A stretch of DNA of 21,661 bases, taken from positions 1 through 21,661 of the forward strand of contig JAHILT010000036.1 of the NCBI GenBank assembly GCA_018896875.1, written 5' to 3'. Shown in pieces: positions 7,616 to 13,682 of this stretch; the stretch's first letter is position 1; each line of letters opens with the position of its first letter. This DNA comes from Patescibacteria group bacterium. GTDB taxonomy: Bacteria > Patescibacteriota > Minisyncoccia > UBA6257 > 02-FULL-45-10c. The notes beneath the pieces were generated by a model. That model did not search any database. It was not told the origin of the DNA and was given only the letters and a program-made list of their open reading frames with translations. The translations under genes and the position numbers were made by a program.

Positions 7616-7711
7616 TACTTAATAAAATAGACTTAAAAACACCAAAAGTAAAGCGGAAAGTAATATTTATATACATAGACAACAATCGCTCCTATCATTA
7701 AGATTTATCAA

Positions 7712-7783
7712 TTTACCTATTAAAGAAAAGATTAAGCTACTTAGGTAAAACAGAGAAACTATTTCTTTCTGTTTTTTATTTTT
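7712..7783 (+). terminator. Two hairpins plus T-run with no gene before them (possible sRNA end)
   Basis: TTTACCTA (7712-7719) pairs with TAGGTAAA (7742-7749). A second hairpin (7748-7756 with 7766-7774, one G-T pair) is followed by TTTTTT-A-TTTTT. This is a plausible + strand terminator, yet no + strand gene precedes it, since infB reads leftward from 7615. Either a short RNA of about 100 nt starts near 7675 (TATATA at about 7668), or the structure belongs to the infB leader. The rest of 7616-7889 shows only AT-rich sequence. Confidence 0.35.
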
Positions 7784-7889
7784 AATTTTACATTGTCATT
7801 TTTCATTTTGATATTTAATATTTACATTTTCTAAGATATCTTGAATATAAAACAAAACTGTTTTACACTCATTTAGTAGTTAGTTTTAC

Positions 7890-7905
7890 GGAGGCGTGAC
7901 TGAGC
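7890..7905 (+). pseudogene. Leftmost tRNA-Ser 5' stub
   Basis: GGAGGCGTGACTGAGC equals the first 16 bases of the tRNA-Ser gene at 8385 except for G-to-A at tRNA position 10. Its upstream flank differs from that of the other copies, so it is probably what remains of the original 5' end of the gene before units were inserted. Confidence 0.7.
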
Positions 7906-7995
7906 CCTGCCTGCCGATAGGTAGGGGTCGAAAATAGTTTTTGTAAAATTTTACGCGTATATTAAAATAGTCAACAAACGGAGGCGTGGCTGAGC
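7906..7995 (+). mobile_element. tRNA-Ser insertion unit U1, 90 bp, non-coding
   Basis: The unit consists of the 20-bp hairpin CCTGCCTGCCGATAGGTAGG (7906-7925; 8 pairs including two G-U, CCGA loop), GGTCGAAA, a spacer with a promoter (TTGTAA 7941-7946, 16 bp, TAAAAT 7963-7968), and the tRNA-Ser 5' copy GGAGGCGTGGCTGAGC (7980-7995). It is identical to U3 (8311-8400). Confidence 0.65.
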
Positions 7996-8310
7996 CCTGC
8001 CTGCCGATAGGTAGGGGTCGAAAGCAATTTTTCACAAAAATGTTTTATGTATATATATTAAAAAGTAAAAAAGATAATAGTTTATATATCGGAAAAACAA
8101 ACAATATAGAAAGAAGAATTCAAGAGCATAATAGTGGGCACACACCGTCTATTAGAACAAAACGTCCTTTTATTCTTTTGGAAAAAATTGAATGTGATAA
8201 TGAGATTGAAGCTCATAAAATTGAAAAAGAATACAAAAAAGGGTATAAAAGAGAGTACATAAAGAACAAACACAATATATAAAATTCAACAAACGGAGGC
8301 GTGGCTGAGC
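7996..8310 (+). mobile_element. tRNA-Ser insertion unit U2, 315 bp, carrying a GIY-YIG gene
   Basis: It begins with the same 20-bp hairpin (7996-8015), followed by GGTCGAAAGCA, which extends three bases further into tRNA sequence than in U1. It then carries the nuclease gene (8040-8282) and ends with CAACAAAC and the tRNA-Ser 5' copy (8295-8310). A TATAAA at 8278-8283, overlapping the nuclease stop codon, lies 11 nt before that copy. Boundaries match U1 and U3 exactly, but the interior is unrelated apart from the ends. It may be the autonomous form. Confidence 0.6.
8040..8282 (+). CDS. Small GIY-YIG endonuclease
   Basis: An 80-residue single-domain nuclease. FYVYILKS (2-9) and LYIGKT (15-20) form the GIY-YIG strands, NNIERRIQEHNSG (21-33) supplies the conserved arginine helix, and EAHKIEKEYKKG (57-68) contains the catalytic glutamate. 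It therefore looks active. There is no separate DNA-binding domain, as in the many small GIY-YIG proteins of these bacteria. I chose ATG 8040, at the start of the domain; an upstream ATG at 7986 would add 18 residues encoded by the tRNA stub and hairpin and is unlikely. No SD is visible. The gene lies inside an insertion unit bounded by tRNA-Ser 5' copies, which suggests it cuts the tRNA-Ser D-arm site (inference). Confidence 0.88.
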   Translation: MFYVYILKSKKDNSLYIGKTNNIERRIQEHNSGHTPSIRTKRPFILLEKIECDNEIEAHKIEKEYKKGYKREYIKNKHNI

Positions 8311-8400
8311 CCTGCCTGCCGATAGGTAGGGGTCGAAAATAGTTTTTGTAAAATTTTACGCGTATATTAAAATAGTCAACAAACGGAGGCGTGGCTGAGC
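8311..8400 (+). mobile_element. tRNA-Ser insertion unit U3, 90 bp, copy of U1
   Basis: It has the hairpin at 8311-8330, GGTCGAAA at 8331-8338, a spacer with TTGTAA (8346-8351), 16 bp and TAAAAT (8368-8373), then the 16 bases that are now the real 5' end of tRNA-Ser (8385-8400). It is base-for-base identical to U1, so the duplication is recent or maintained by recombination. Confidence 0.65.
8346..8373 (+). promoter_or_regulatory. Promoter of tRNA-Ser, carried by unit U3
   Basis: TTGTAA, 16 bp, TAAAAT, with transcription expected to start about 5 nt before the tRNA at 8385. Because it lies inside the inserted unit, the element apparently brings the promoter that now drives the tRNA. Confidence 0.5.
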
Positions 8401-8474
8401 GGTCGAAAGCAGCACACTGCTAATGTGCTGATCGAGAAATCGATCCGAAGGTTCGAATCCTTCCGCCTCCGCCA
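8385..8474 (+). tRNA. tRNA-Ser(GCU)
   Basis: GGAGGCG (8385-8391) pairs with CGCCTCC (8464-8470), G73 follows, and CCA is encoded (8472-8474). The loop CTGCTAA gives anticodon GCU. A long variable arm (TGATCGAGAAATCGATC) and the T-arm GGTTCGAATCC are typical of class II serine tRNA. The first 16 bases are repeated three times upstream. Confidence 0.96.
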
Positions 8475-8518
8475 ATTTACAAAATTAATAGTCTATATCT
8501 AAAAACCAATATTTTTGG

Positions 8519-8524
8519 TATAAA
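8519..8524 (+). promoter_or_regulatory. Extended -10 box, leaderless spacing
   Basis: TGG-TATAAA, an extended -10 with the TGn element, ends 6 nt before the ATG at 8531. No SD is present. Confidence 0.5.
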
Positions 8525-8530
8525 TAAATT

Positions 8531-8869
8531 ATGAATGAAAGAATAAACAACTCAGAACAAAATAACAACGAATTTAATACAGCTGAATTTTTAGAAAAAT
8601 ATCCATTACCAGAAGGACAAGAAGACAAATCAGAAACAGCAATTGAATTAAAGAAAATATATAATAAACTCCTAGATGAAGACAAAGGGTTCACTGTTTT
8701 TAAAAATTTTCAAGAACAAGGCTTAAAATTAAAAGAAAAATACAAGACAAACGCTAGAGAATATTATCTTTTTCATTTGTTAATTGGGAGTACTAAAATA
8801 AAAACTTTTGAATTTGATTTTCCAGGAGAAGACTCAATAGAAAAATTCTTAAGATCTCAATCCTTATAA
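8531..8869 (+). CDS. Hypothetical acidic protein, 112 residues
   Basis: I do not recognise this protein. The first ~40 residues are Asn/Glu/Gln-rich and probably disordered (NERINNSEQNNNEF). The rest is predicted helical with alternating Lys and Glu (ELKKIYNKLLDEDKGFTVFKNFQEQGLKLKEKY), then REYYLFHLLIGSTKIKTFEFDFPGEDS. There are no cysteines, signal peptide or membrane segment. It has its own promoter (TATAAA 8519-8524) and its own terminator (8889-8918), so it is a single-gene transcript between tRNA-Ser and the next small gene. Codon use matches its neighbours, supporting a real gene. Confidence 0.75.
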   Translation: MNERINNSEQNNNEFNTAEFLEKYPLPEGQEDKSETAIELKKIYNKLLDEDKGFTVFKNFQEQGLKLKEKYKTNAREYYLFHLLIGSTKIKTFEFDFPGEDSIEKFLRSQSL

Positions 8870-8888
8870 CTTTTTTAAATAATTTAGT

Positions 8889-8918
8889 AAGCTATCTTAA
8901 AATTAGATAGCTTTTTTT
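8889..8918 (+). terminator. Rho-independent terminator after the 112-residue ORF
   Basis: AAGCTATCT (8889-8897) pairs with AGATAGCTT (8905-8913) and is followed by a run of T. Confidence 0.85.
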
Positions 8919-8926
8919 ATATATGT

Positions 8927-8932
8927 TAAAAT
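8927..8932 (+). promoter_or_regulatory. Extended -10 box, leaderless spacing
   Basis: TGT-TAAAAT ends 7 nt before the ATG at 8940. It lies immediately after the preceding terminator, leaving no room for a 5' leader or SD. Confidence 0.5.
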
Positions 8933-8939
8933 ACAATAC

Positions 8940-9401
8940 ATGGAAGAATTCTCTTGGCGAGCGCCAGAATTTAAATATTATTACAAGGACGCTTCTTGGT
9001 ATTGGACAAGCGGTATTATCGCAGGAGTATTAATTTCGATATCTTTGTTTCAAAAAAATTTCCTTTTAGCAATTTTTCTTGTACTAGCAGAATTAATTAT
9101 TATTATGTGGGCAAAACAAATCCCCAGAACAATTGACTTTAAAATTAACGAAGACGGTATTCATTGCGGAAAATTAAAATTCTATCCATATGAAGAATTA
9201 GATGGATTCTATATAGAAAAAGACAATGAAGAAGCAGGAGAATTAATTCTAAAAACTCAATCTGCAATAAATCCCTTTGTTAAAATAAATATTTTTATAA
9301 AAGATCAAAAAATTATAGATAATATTTTGAAAAATTTTCTAGATGAGGTAGAATACGAAGAATCTTTTTTAGATAAACTTTCTGATTTTTTAAAATTTTA
9401 G
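8940..9401 (+). CDS. Uncharacterised membrane-anchored protein with two N-terminal helices
   Basis: A 153-residue protein. After a short aromatic start (EEFSWRAPEFKYYYKDASWYW), two adjacent hydrophobic helices (about 24-38 and 42-58) form a membrane hairpin. The remaining ~95 residues are soluble and strand-rich (RTIDFKINEDGIHCGKLKFYPYEELDGFYIEKD… ELILKTQ… VKINIFIKDQ). The pattern resembles small membrane proteins with a PH-like domain, frequent in these bacteria, but I cannot name the family. It is preceded by a leaderless-type promoter and followed by tRNA-Arg on the same strand. Confidence 0.75.
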   Translation: MEEFSWRAPEFKYYYKDASWYWTSGIIAGVLISISLFQKNFLLAIFLVLAELIIIMWAKQIPRTIDFKINEDGIHCGKLKFYPYEELDGFYIEKDNEEAGELILKTQSAINPFVKINIFIKDQKIIDNILKNFLDEVEYEESFLDKLSDFLKF

Positions 9402-9432
9402 ATATATACTATTAGTCTGCAAACCAAACGAA

Positions 9433-9507
9433 GCGCTTATCGTTCAACGGATAGGACATGGGATTGCGGATCCCAAAATCGAGGTTCGATTCCTCGTAAG
9501 CGCACCA
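9433..9507 (+). tRNA. tRNA-Arg(GCG)
   Basis: GCGCTTA (9433-9439) pairs with TAAGCGC (9497-9503), with A73 and encoded CCA. The anticodon stem TGGGA/TCCCA closes loop TTGCGGA, giving anticodon GCG (reads CGC and, by wobble, CGU). Most bacteria read these codons with ACG modified to inosine, so the unmodified G34 form is unusual. Confidence 0.92.
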
Positions 9508-9585
9508 AAATAATTATCATACTTTCTTTGCGACTACTATATAAATCCTTGAAATAAACTCAAAACTTGATAAAATAAAAACATT

Positions 9586-9660
9586 GCGGGTATCGTATAG
9601 CGGCTATTATGCGACCTTGCCAAGGTCGAGATACGGGTTCGACTCCCGTTATCCGCTCCA
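9586..9660 (+). tRNA. tRNA-Gly(GCC)
   Basis: GCGGGTA (9586-9592) pairs with TATCCGC (9650-9656, one G-U), then U73 and encoded CCA. The stem CGACC/GGTCG closes loop TTGCCAA, anticodon GCC. The T-arm reads ACGGGTTCGACTCCCGT. Confidence 0.96.
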
Positions 9661-9671
9661 ATTTTTAAAAT

Positions 9672-9702
9672 AAAAAAACCCTAATAAATTTAGGGGTTTT
9701 TT
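9672..9702. terminator. Bidirectional terminator between tRNA-Gly and ileS
   Basis: An A-run and CCCTAA (9679-9684) face TTAGGG (9690-9695) and a T-run around a short loop. Both strands end in U-rich tracts, so it can stop the tRNA transcript and the converging ileS transcript. Confidence 0.75.
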
Positions 9703-12700
9703 ATATTTTACGTATTCCTATCCAAATCTTCTTATCATCAATACTAGTTTCTTTTTCAGCAATAAATTTGCTTGATTTCTTCAAGTCTAATTCGCTAGCT
9801 CCAACATCCTTTTTTAAAGATTCTCTATTAATATCAATTATTTGTTCTATATTTTTTTCTGTATCTATCATTAAAAATATATTGTCCTTAGGAGAAAGAT
9901 TGGCATCTTGTCTTAGCCCTTGAATCATTCTCGCTAAATCTCTTATAATCCCTTCTTTTTTAAGCTCTGCTGTTATTTTAGTATCCAATTTTACGTCCTC
10001 TTCTAACTGCAAATTAATAGAAACTTTTTTAACATTTACTTCATCCTTAAGTAGCTCTAAAAGATTCTTGTCTTTTAAAGTTAATTTTTTAGTGTTTATT
10101 TCTAACTTATTAAGAGGTTGTCTTACTTTAATATTCTTCTCTGCTCTTAATGCTAATCCAGCACTAGCAATCCTCCTTAATTCTTCCATCTTCTCTATCA
10201 ACTCTTTATTAGAAAATTCATCTCTAGATTTTGGCCAATCCTCAAGATGTACTGATAATTTTATTTTCTTTTCGCTCAATGAACAATAAAGCGCCTCAGC
10301 AAAAAACGGAGTAAAAGGAGCAATTAATTTGCTTAATTCTAAAAGACAACGATACAAAACGGCCGAAGCTGTTTCAAGATCGTCTTGACTTTCTGGCTTC
10401 TGGAATCTACGTCTAGATCTCCTAACGTACCACCTAGATAAATCATCAACAAACCCTTCTATAGTTTTACAAGTAGAATTTATATCATACTTGTCTAAAC
10501 TGATGGTAGTCTTCTGTATAACTTCATCAAGTTTAGCTAATATCCATCTATCAATAATATTAAAACTAAATATTTTTTTACCTATATTTTTACCAAAAAT
10601 ACCGTATGTATTCAAGAAAACAAAAGAATTAAAAATTATAGCTATAAATCGACGATAAACCTTGCCTAATTCAACTTCGTCAAATTTTTTATATTCACCT
10701 GGCTGATTAACAGTATAGAAATACCATCTAATAATATCGGCCCCATATTTATTGACAACGTCCCATGGATTAACAACATTCCCTTTAGATTTAGACATTT
10801 TCTGTCCATTTTTATCCAAGACAAGACCAAAGGTTATAATATTTTTATAAGATGGACCTAGTCCAAGAGCAGTAGAAACTGCTAATAATGTATAAAACCA
10901 TCCTCTCGTTTGATCAATCCCTTCGGAAATATAATCAGCAGGAAAATCTATCTTATGTTTAATTTTGTCTATATTTAATTCTTCTGACTCCTTAATCCCC
11001 GATTCAAATGGGTAATGATATTGAGCGTAAGGCATAGCCCCAGAATCAAACCATACATCAATAACCTCCTCAATACGATTCATTTTCGATTTACATTTTT
11101 TACATTTCAAATAAATATTATCAATATGTGGTCTATGTAAATCTAATTCACTAGTTATAGTATTGTAAGGATGATTATTAAAATATAATTTTCTTAACTC
11201 AGCTGTATCAAATTCTTTTAATTCTAAAATTTCTTGATTAGATAAATTCTTCATTGAACCCTCTAGCATCCAAAGAGGGTCTCCGTGTCCTACGATTAAA
11301 ATATTTTTATCAGTATAATTAGAATTGATATCAATCAACGCCTCCATCATTCTTTTCTTAGTATCAAACAATGTTTCTCCTCCGGTCGGAGCCTTAGAAA
11401 ATCTCTCTAAATCATTCTTAAAAAAAGATTTAAATTCGGGAATTTTAAAACCATTAAAAGAACCTACATTAAGTTCACTTAATCTTTTATCTATTTTAAC
11501 TTTAGCACCAGTTTTTTTAGATACGATTCTGGCGGTTTCTTTCGTGCGAGTATAAGGAGAAGATACAATTATATCCAACTTATTTTTTCCAAGCTGTTTT
11601 AAGAGTTCGTCCGCAGATTCTTCTACCTGTTCTTTCCCTCTTTTTGTAAGATGTGAAGTTGTTGTTTTGGTCTCTATCCCAGAAGCAATAGTATTAGTCA
11701 AAACATGATCTGCTTCACCATGACGTAATGCCCAAAAATTATTTTGATCCAATCTTAATTTGTTTAAATCATCCAAACTTCCAACAACTTCAATGTTCTC
11801 ACATTTTTCACAACGCCAAATCGGAATAGGGGTCCCCCAGTACCTATTACGAGAAATTGCCCAGTCTTTAACTTCTCTTAACCATTCACCAAATCTTCCT
11901 TTTTTAATATGTCTTGGCGTCCAATTAATCTTTTGATTATTTGCTAATAGCTTATCTCGAAGTTTACTCATTTCAATAAACCAAGAGAATCTAGCTATAT
12001 ATAGAAGCAAACCAGAACATCTCCAACAATGAGGATATTCGTGTTCTATAAAACTTAATTGATAAAGAAGATTTCTTTCATGTAAATCTTTTGTGATATC
12101 TTTATCAGCTTGTTTCACAAATTTTCCAGCACCTGGAAAACCCTTAAGAACATAACCCTTTTCATCAATTGTAATTGGAGCTTTGTCAGATAAATCTTTT
12201 ACTTCCTTTTTAATTAAATTAAAATCGTCCTCTCCAAAAGCAGGAGCAATATGAACCAATCCAGTTCCCTCTCCTGTTTCTATAAAATCAGCACCCTTAA
12301 CAGAATAAAAACTTTTTTCTTTTTTAGCGCTAGCAACATTAAATAACGGCTCATATTTCAAACCAATAAGTTTAAATCCTGATATTTTTTCTACTACTTC
12401 TATCTCTATTCCCTCTTTCTCAGGAGGAGGAGTATAAGACCAAACATATTCTATTTTTCCACAAGAACTAGACGTATCTTTAATAGAAAATTTTGTATAA
12501 ATAAGTTTAGGACCTACAGCTATGGCTACATTAGCAGGTAGGGTCCATGGCGTAGTCGTCCAAACAAGCAAAAATTCATCAACTCTTCCTTTAATCTTAA
12601 ATTTAACAAAAATTGAAGGATCTTTGACTTTTTTATAAGCTCCAGGTTGAGCAAGCTCATGACTAGAAAGAGGAGTCTGACAACTAGGGCACCATGGAAC

Positions 12701-13234
12701 AATTTTAAATGATCTTGTAATTAGTTTTTTCTTAGCAATTTGTTTTAAAACCCACCACAAACTTTCAATATAAGAATTATGATAAGTAACGTAAGGGTTT
12801 TTTAAGTCTAACCAAAAACCAACTCTATCTGTAAGTCTTTCCCATTCATCTTTATATTTCCAAACTGAAGACTTAGCTTTTTCATTAAACTCGGCAATTC
12901 CAAATTTTTCTATATCTTGCTTGCCTTTTAATCCAAGTTCTTTTTGTACTTCAATTTCTACTGGCAAACCATGTGTGTCCCATCCAGCTTTTCTTTTAAC
13001 ATAGTATCCGCGCATCGTTTTATAACGAGGCAATACATCTTTAAAAGCACGCCCTAAGATGTGATGAATACCAGGACGCCCATTAGCAGTTGGAGGGCCT
13101 TCAAAAAAAACATAAGGTTTCCCATCCACTTTTCTGAGTTCTAAAGATTTTTCAAAAATTTGATTTTCTTTCCAAAATTTAAGAACTTTTTCTTCTACTT
13201 CTGGTAATTTAAATTCTTTTATTTTTCTAAGCAT
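9701..13234 (-). CDS. ileS: Isoleucine--tRNA ligase (IleRS) with an internal histidine-phosphatase domain
   Basis: Charges tRNA-Ile. The 1177-residue protein has the class I signature GRPGIHHIL (His57, His58), the editing-domain motifs WTTTPWTLPANVAIAVGP (about 225-242) and GTGLVHIAPAFGEDD (323-337), RYWGTPIPIW (464-473), VIDVWFDSGAMPYAQ (724-738), KMSKSKGNVVNPWDV (812-826), and an anticodon-binding domain with the DLSRWYVRRSRRRF motif. Cysteine pairs (C182/C185, C475/C478, C711/C714) suggest zinc sites. Between C478 and VIDVWFDSG lies an extra ~195-residue domain (see 11150-11746). This IleRS clade is related to the archaeal/eukaryotic type. It is monocistronic on the minus strand, with a terminator shared with tRNA-Gly. 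Confidence 0.96.
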   Translation of the reverse strand: MLRKIKEFKLPEVEEKVLKFWKENQIFEKSLELRKVDGKPYVFFEGPPTANGRPGIHHILGRAFKDVLPRYKTMRGYYVKRKAGWDTHGLPVEIEVQKELGLKGKQDIEKFGIAEFNEKAKSSVWKYKDEWERLTDRVGFWLDLKNPYVTYHNSYIESLWWVLKQIAKKKLITRSFKIVPWCPSCQTPLSSHELAQPGAYKKVKDPSIFVKFKIKGRVDEFLLVWTTTPWTLPANVAIAVGPKLIYTKFSIKDTSSSCGKIEYVWSYTPPPEKEGIEIEVVEKISGFKLIGLKYEPLFNVASAKKEKSFYSVKGADFIETGEGTGLVHIAPAFGEDDFNLIKKEVKDLSDKAPITIDEKGYVLKGFPGAGKFVKQADKDITKDLHERNLLYQLSFIEHEYPHCWRCSGLLLYIARFSWFIEMSKLRDKLLANNQKINWTPRHIKKGRFGEWLREVKDWAISRNRYWGTPIPIWRCEKCENIEVVGSLDDLNKLRLDQNNFWALRHGEADHVLTNTIASGIETKTTTSHLTKRGKEQVEESADELLKQLGKNKLDIIVSSPYTRTKETARIVSKKTGAKVKIDKRLSELNVGSFNGFKIPEFKSFFKNDLERFSKAPTGGETLFDTKKRMMEALIDINSNYTDKNILIVGHGDPLWMLEGSMKNLSNQEILELKEFDTAELRKLYFNNHPYNTITSELDLHRPHIDNIYLKCKKCKSKMNRIEEVIDVWFDSGAMPYAQYHYPFESGIKESEELNIDKIKHKIDFPADYISEGIDQTRGWFYTLLAVSTALGLGPSYKNIITFGLVLDKNGQKMSKSKGNVVNPWDVVNKYGADIIRWYFYTVNQPGEYKKFDEVELGKVYRRFIAIIFNSFVFLNTYGIFGKNIGKKIFSFNIIDRWILAKLDEVIQKTTISLDKYDINSTCKTIEGFVDDLSRWYVRRSRRRFQKPESQDDLETASAVLYRCLLELSKLIAPFTPFFAEALYCSLSEKKIKLSVHLEDWPKSRDEFSNKELIEKMEELRRIASAGLALRAEKNIKVRQPLNKLEINTKKLTLKDKNLLELLKDEVNVKKVSINLQLEEDVKLDTKITAELKKEGIIRDLARMIQGLRQDANLSPKDNIFLMIDTEKNIEQIIDINRESLKKDVGASELDLKKSSKFIAEKETSIDDKKIWIGIRKI
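11150..11746 (-). other. Histidine-phosphatase (phosphoglycerate-mutase-like) domain inside IleRS
   Basis: Residues about 497-695 of IleRS form a complete histidine-phosphatase superfamily (clade 1) domain: FWALRHGEADH with Arg504-His505-Gly506-Glu507, HLTKRGKEQVEESADEL, IIVSSPYTRTKETARI with Arg563, RLSELNVGSFNG with Glu587, and ILIVGHGDPLWML with His650. All catalytic positions are present, so phosphatase activity is expected from family knowledge; the substrate is unknown. It replaces a short loop between the zinc knuckle and the DLHRPHID segment of the catalytic core. Confidence 0.9.
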
Positions 13235-13321
13235 CTTTATATCTTAAAGAAAAATATACTTATTTTCAAATACAAATAAAAAATAGTTTATTTACTTATT
13301 GTTTATTTCGTGCAAATTTAT

Positions 13322-13351
13322 TTGACTTAATATCTTTAATTAGAATACACT
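13322..13351 (+). promoter_or_regulatory. Sigma-70-type promoter of the 84-residue ORF
   Basis: TTGACT (13322-13327), 18 bp, TACACT (13346-13351). A start about 7 nt later gives a leader of roughly 28 nt that includes the SD. Confidence 0.45.
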
Positions 13352-13385
13352 ACAAATAGAACATTTAACTTTGAGAGGTGCAATA

Positions 13386-13640
13386 ATGGCAAAACGTGGA
13401 ATGACTTGTGGAGAACTTCTTAATCTTTTAGAAGAAGAAGCTAAAAAATATCGAAAAGAAGCGCTTTCATCTGTTGAACATAACAGATATATGAATAATC
13501 TTTCTTTTAAAGATATTTCAAAACTAAAAAAAGAACAACGATTGACTCAGAAACTAATAGACGCCATACTCGTTGACTTCATTAATAGGATTGGAAATGG
13601 TCAAGGCGGTGATTATGGTCTCCGTACAGAACATCTTTAA
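13386..13640 (+). CDS. Hypothetical helical protein, 84 residues
   Basis: I do not recognise it. Starting at ATG 13386, chosen because GAGAGG (13373-13378) is a good SD at the right distance, the product is MAKRGMTCGELLNLLEEEAKKYRKEALSS and onward: charged, mostly helical, with one cysteine and a flexible glycine-rich tail (RIGNGQGGDYGLRTEHL). It has no membrane segment. It has its own TTGACT promoter and shares a strong palindromic terminator with the converging argS. An upstream in-frame ATG at 13371 would overlap the SD and is less likely. Confidence 0.7.
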   Translation: MAKRGMTCGELLNLLEEEAKKYRKEALSSVEHNRYMNNLSFKDISKLKKEQRLTQKLIDAILVDFINRIGNGQGGDYGLRTEHL

Positions 13641-13650
13641 GTAAAAATCT

Positions 13651-13682
13651 AAACCCGCGCGTAATTACGCGCGGGTTTTTTC
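13651..13682. terminator. Bidirectional terminator, 28-bp perfect palindrome
   Basis: AAACCCGCGCGTAA (13651-13664) is the exact reverse complement of 13665-13678 and is followed by more T. It ends the 84-residue ORF and the converging argS (stop at 13683-13685). Confidence 0.92.

Noticed and set aside
7986..8039. Longer GIY-YIG protein starting at ATG 7986
   Set aside because: The 18 extra codons are translated from the tRNA-Ser stub and hairpin, and the nuclease fold begins exactly at the ATG at 8040.
7890..8400. CRISPR-like array
   Set aside because: The repeats are tRNA 5' ends plus a hairpin, with two identical spacers and one coding unit, and no cas genes are nearby.
12415..12485. Another palindromic in-frame insert in IleRS (residues about 250-273)
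   Set aside because: The stretch is longer than in other IleRS, but I see no convincing palindrome or repeat in the DNA.
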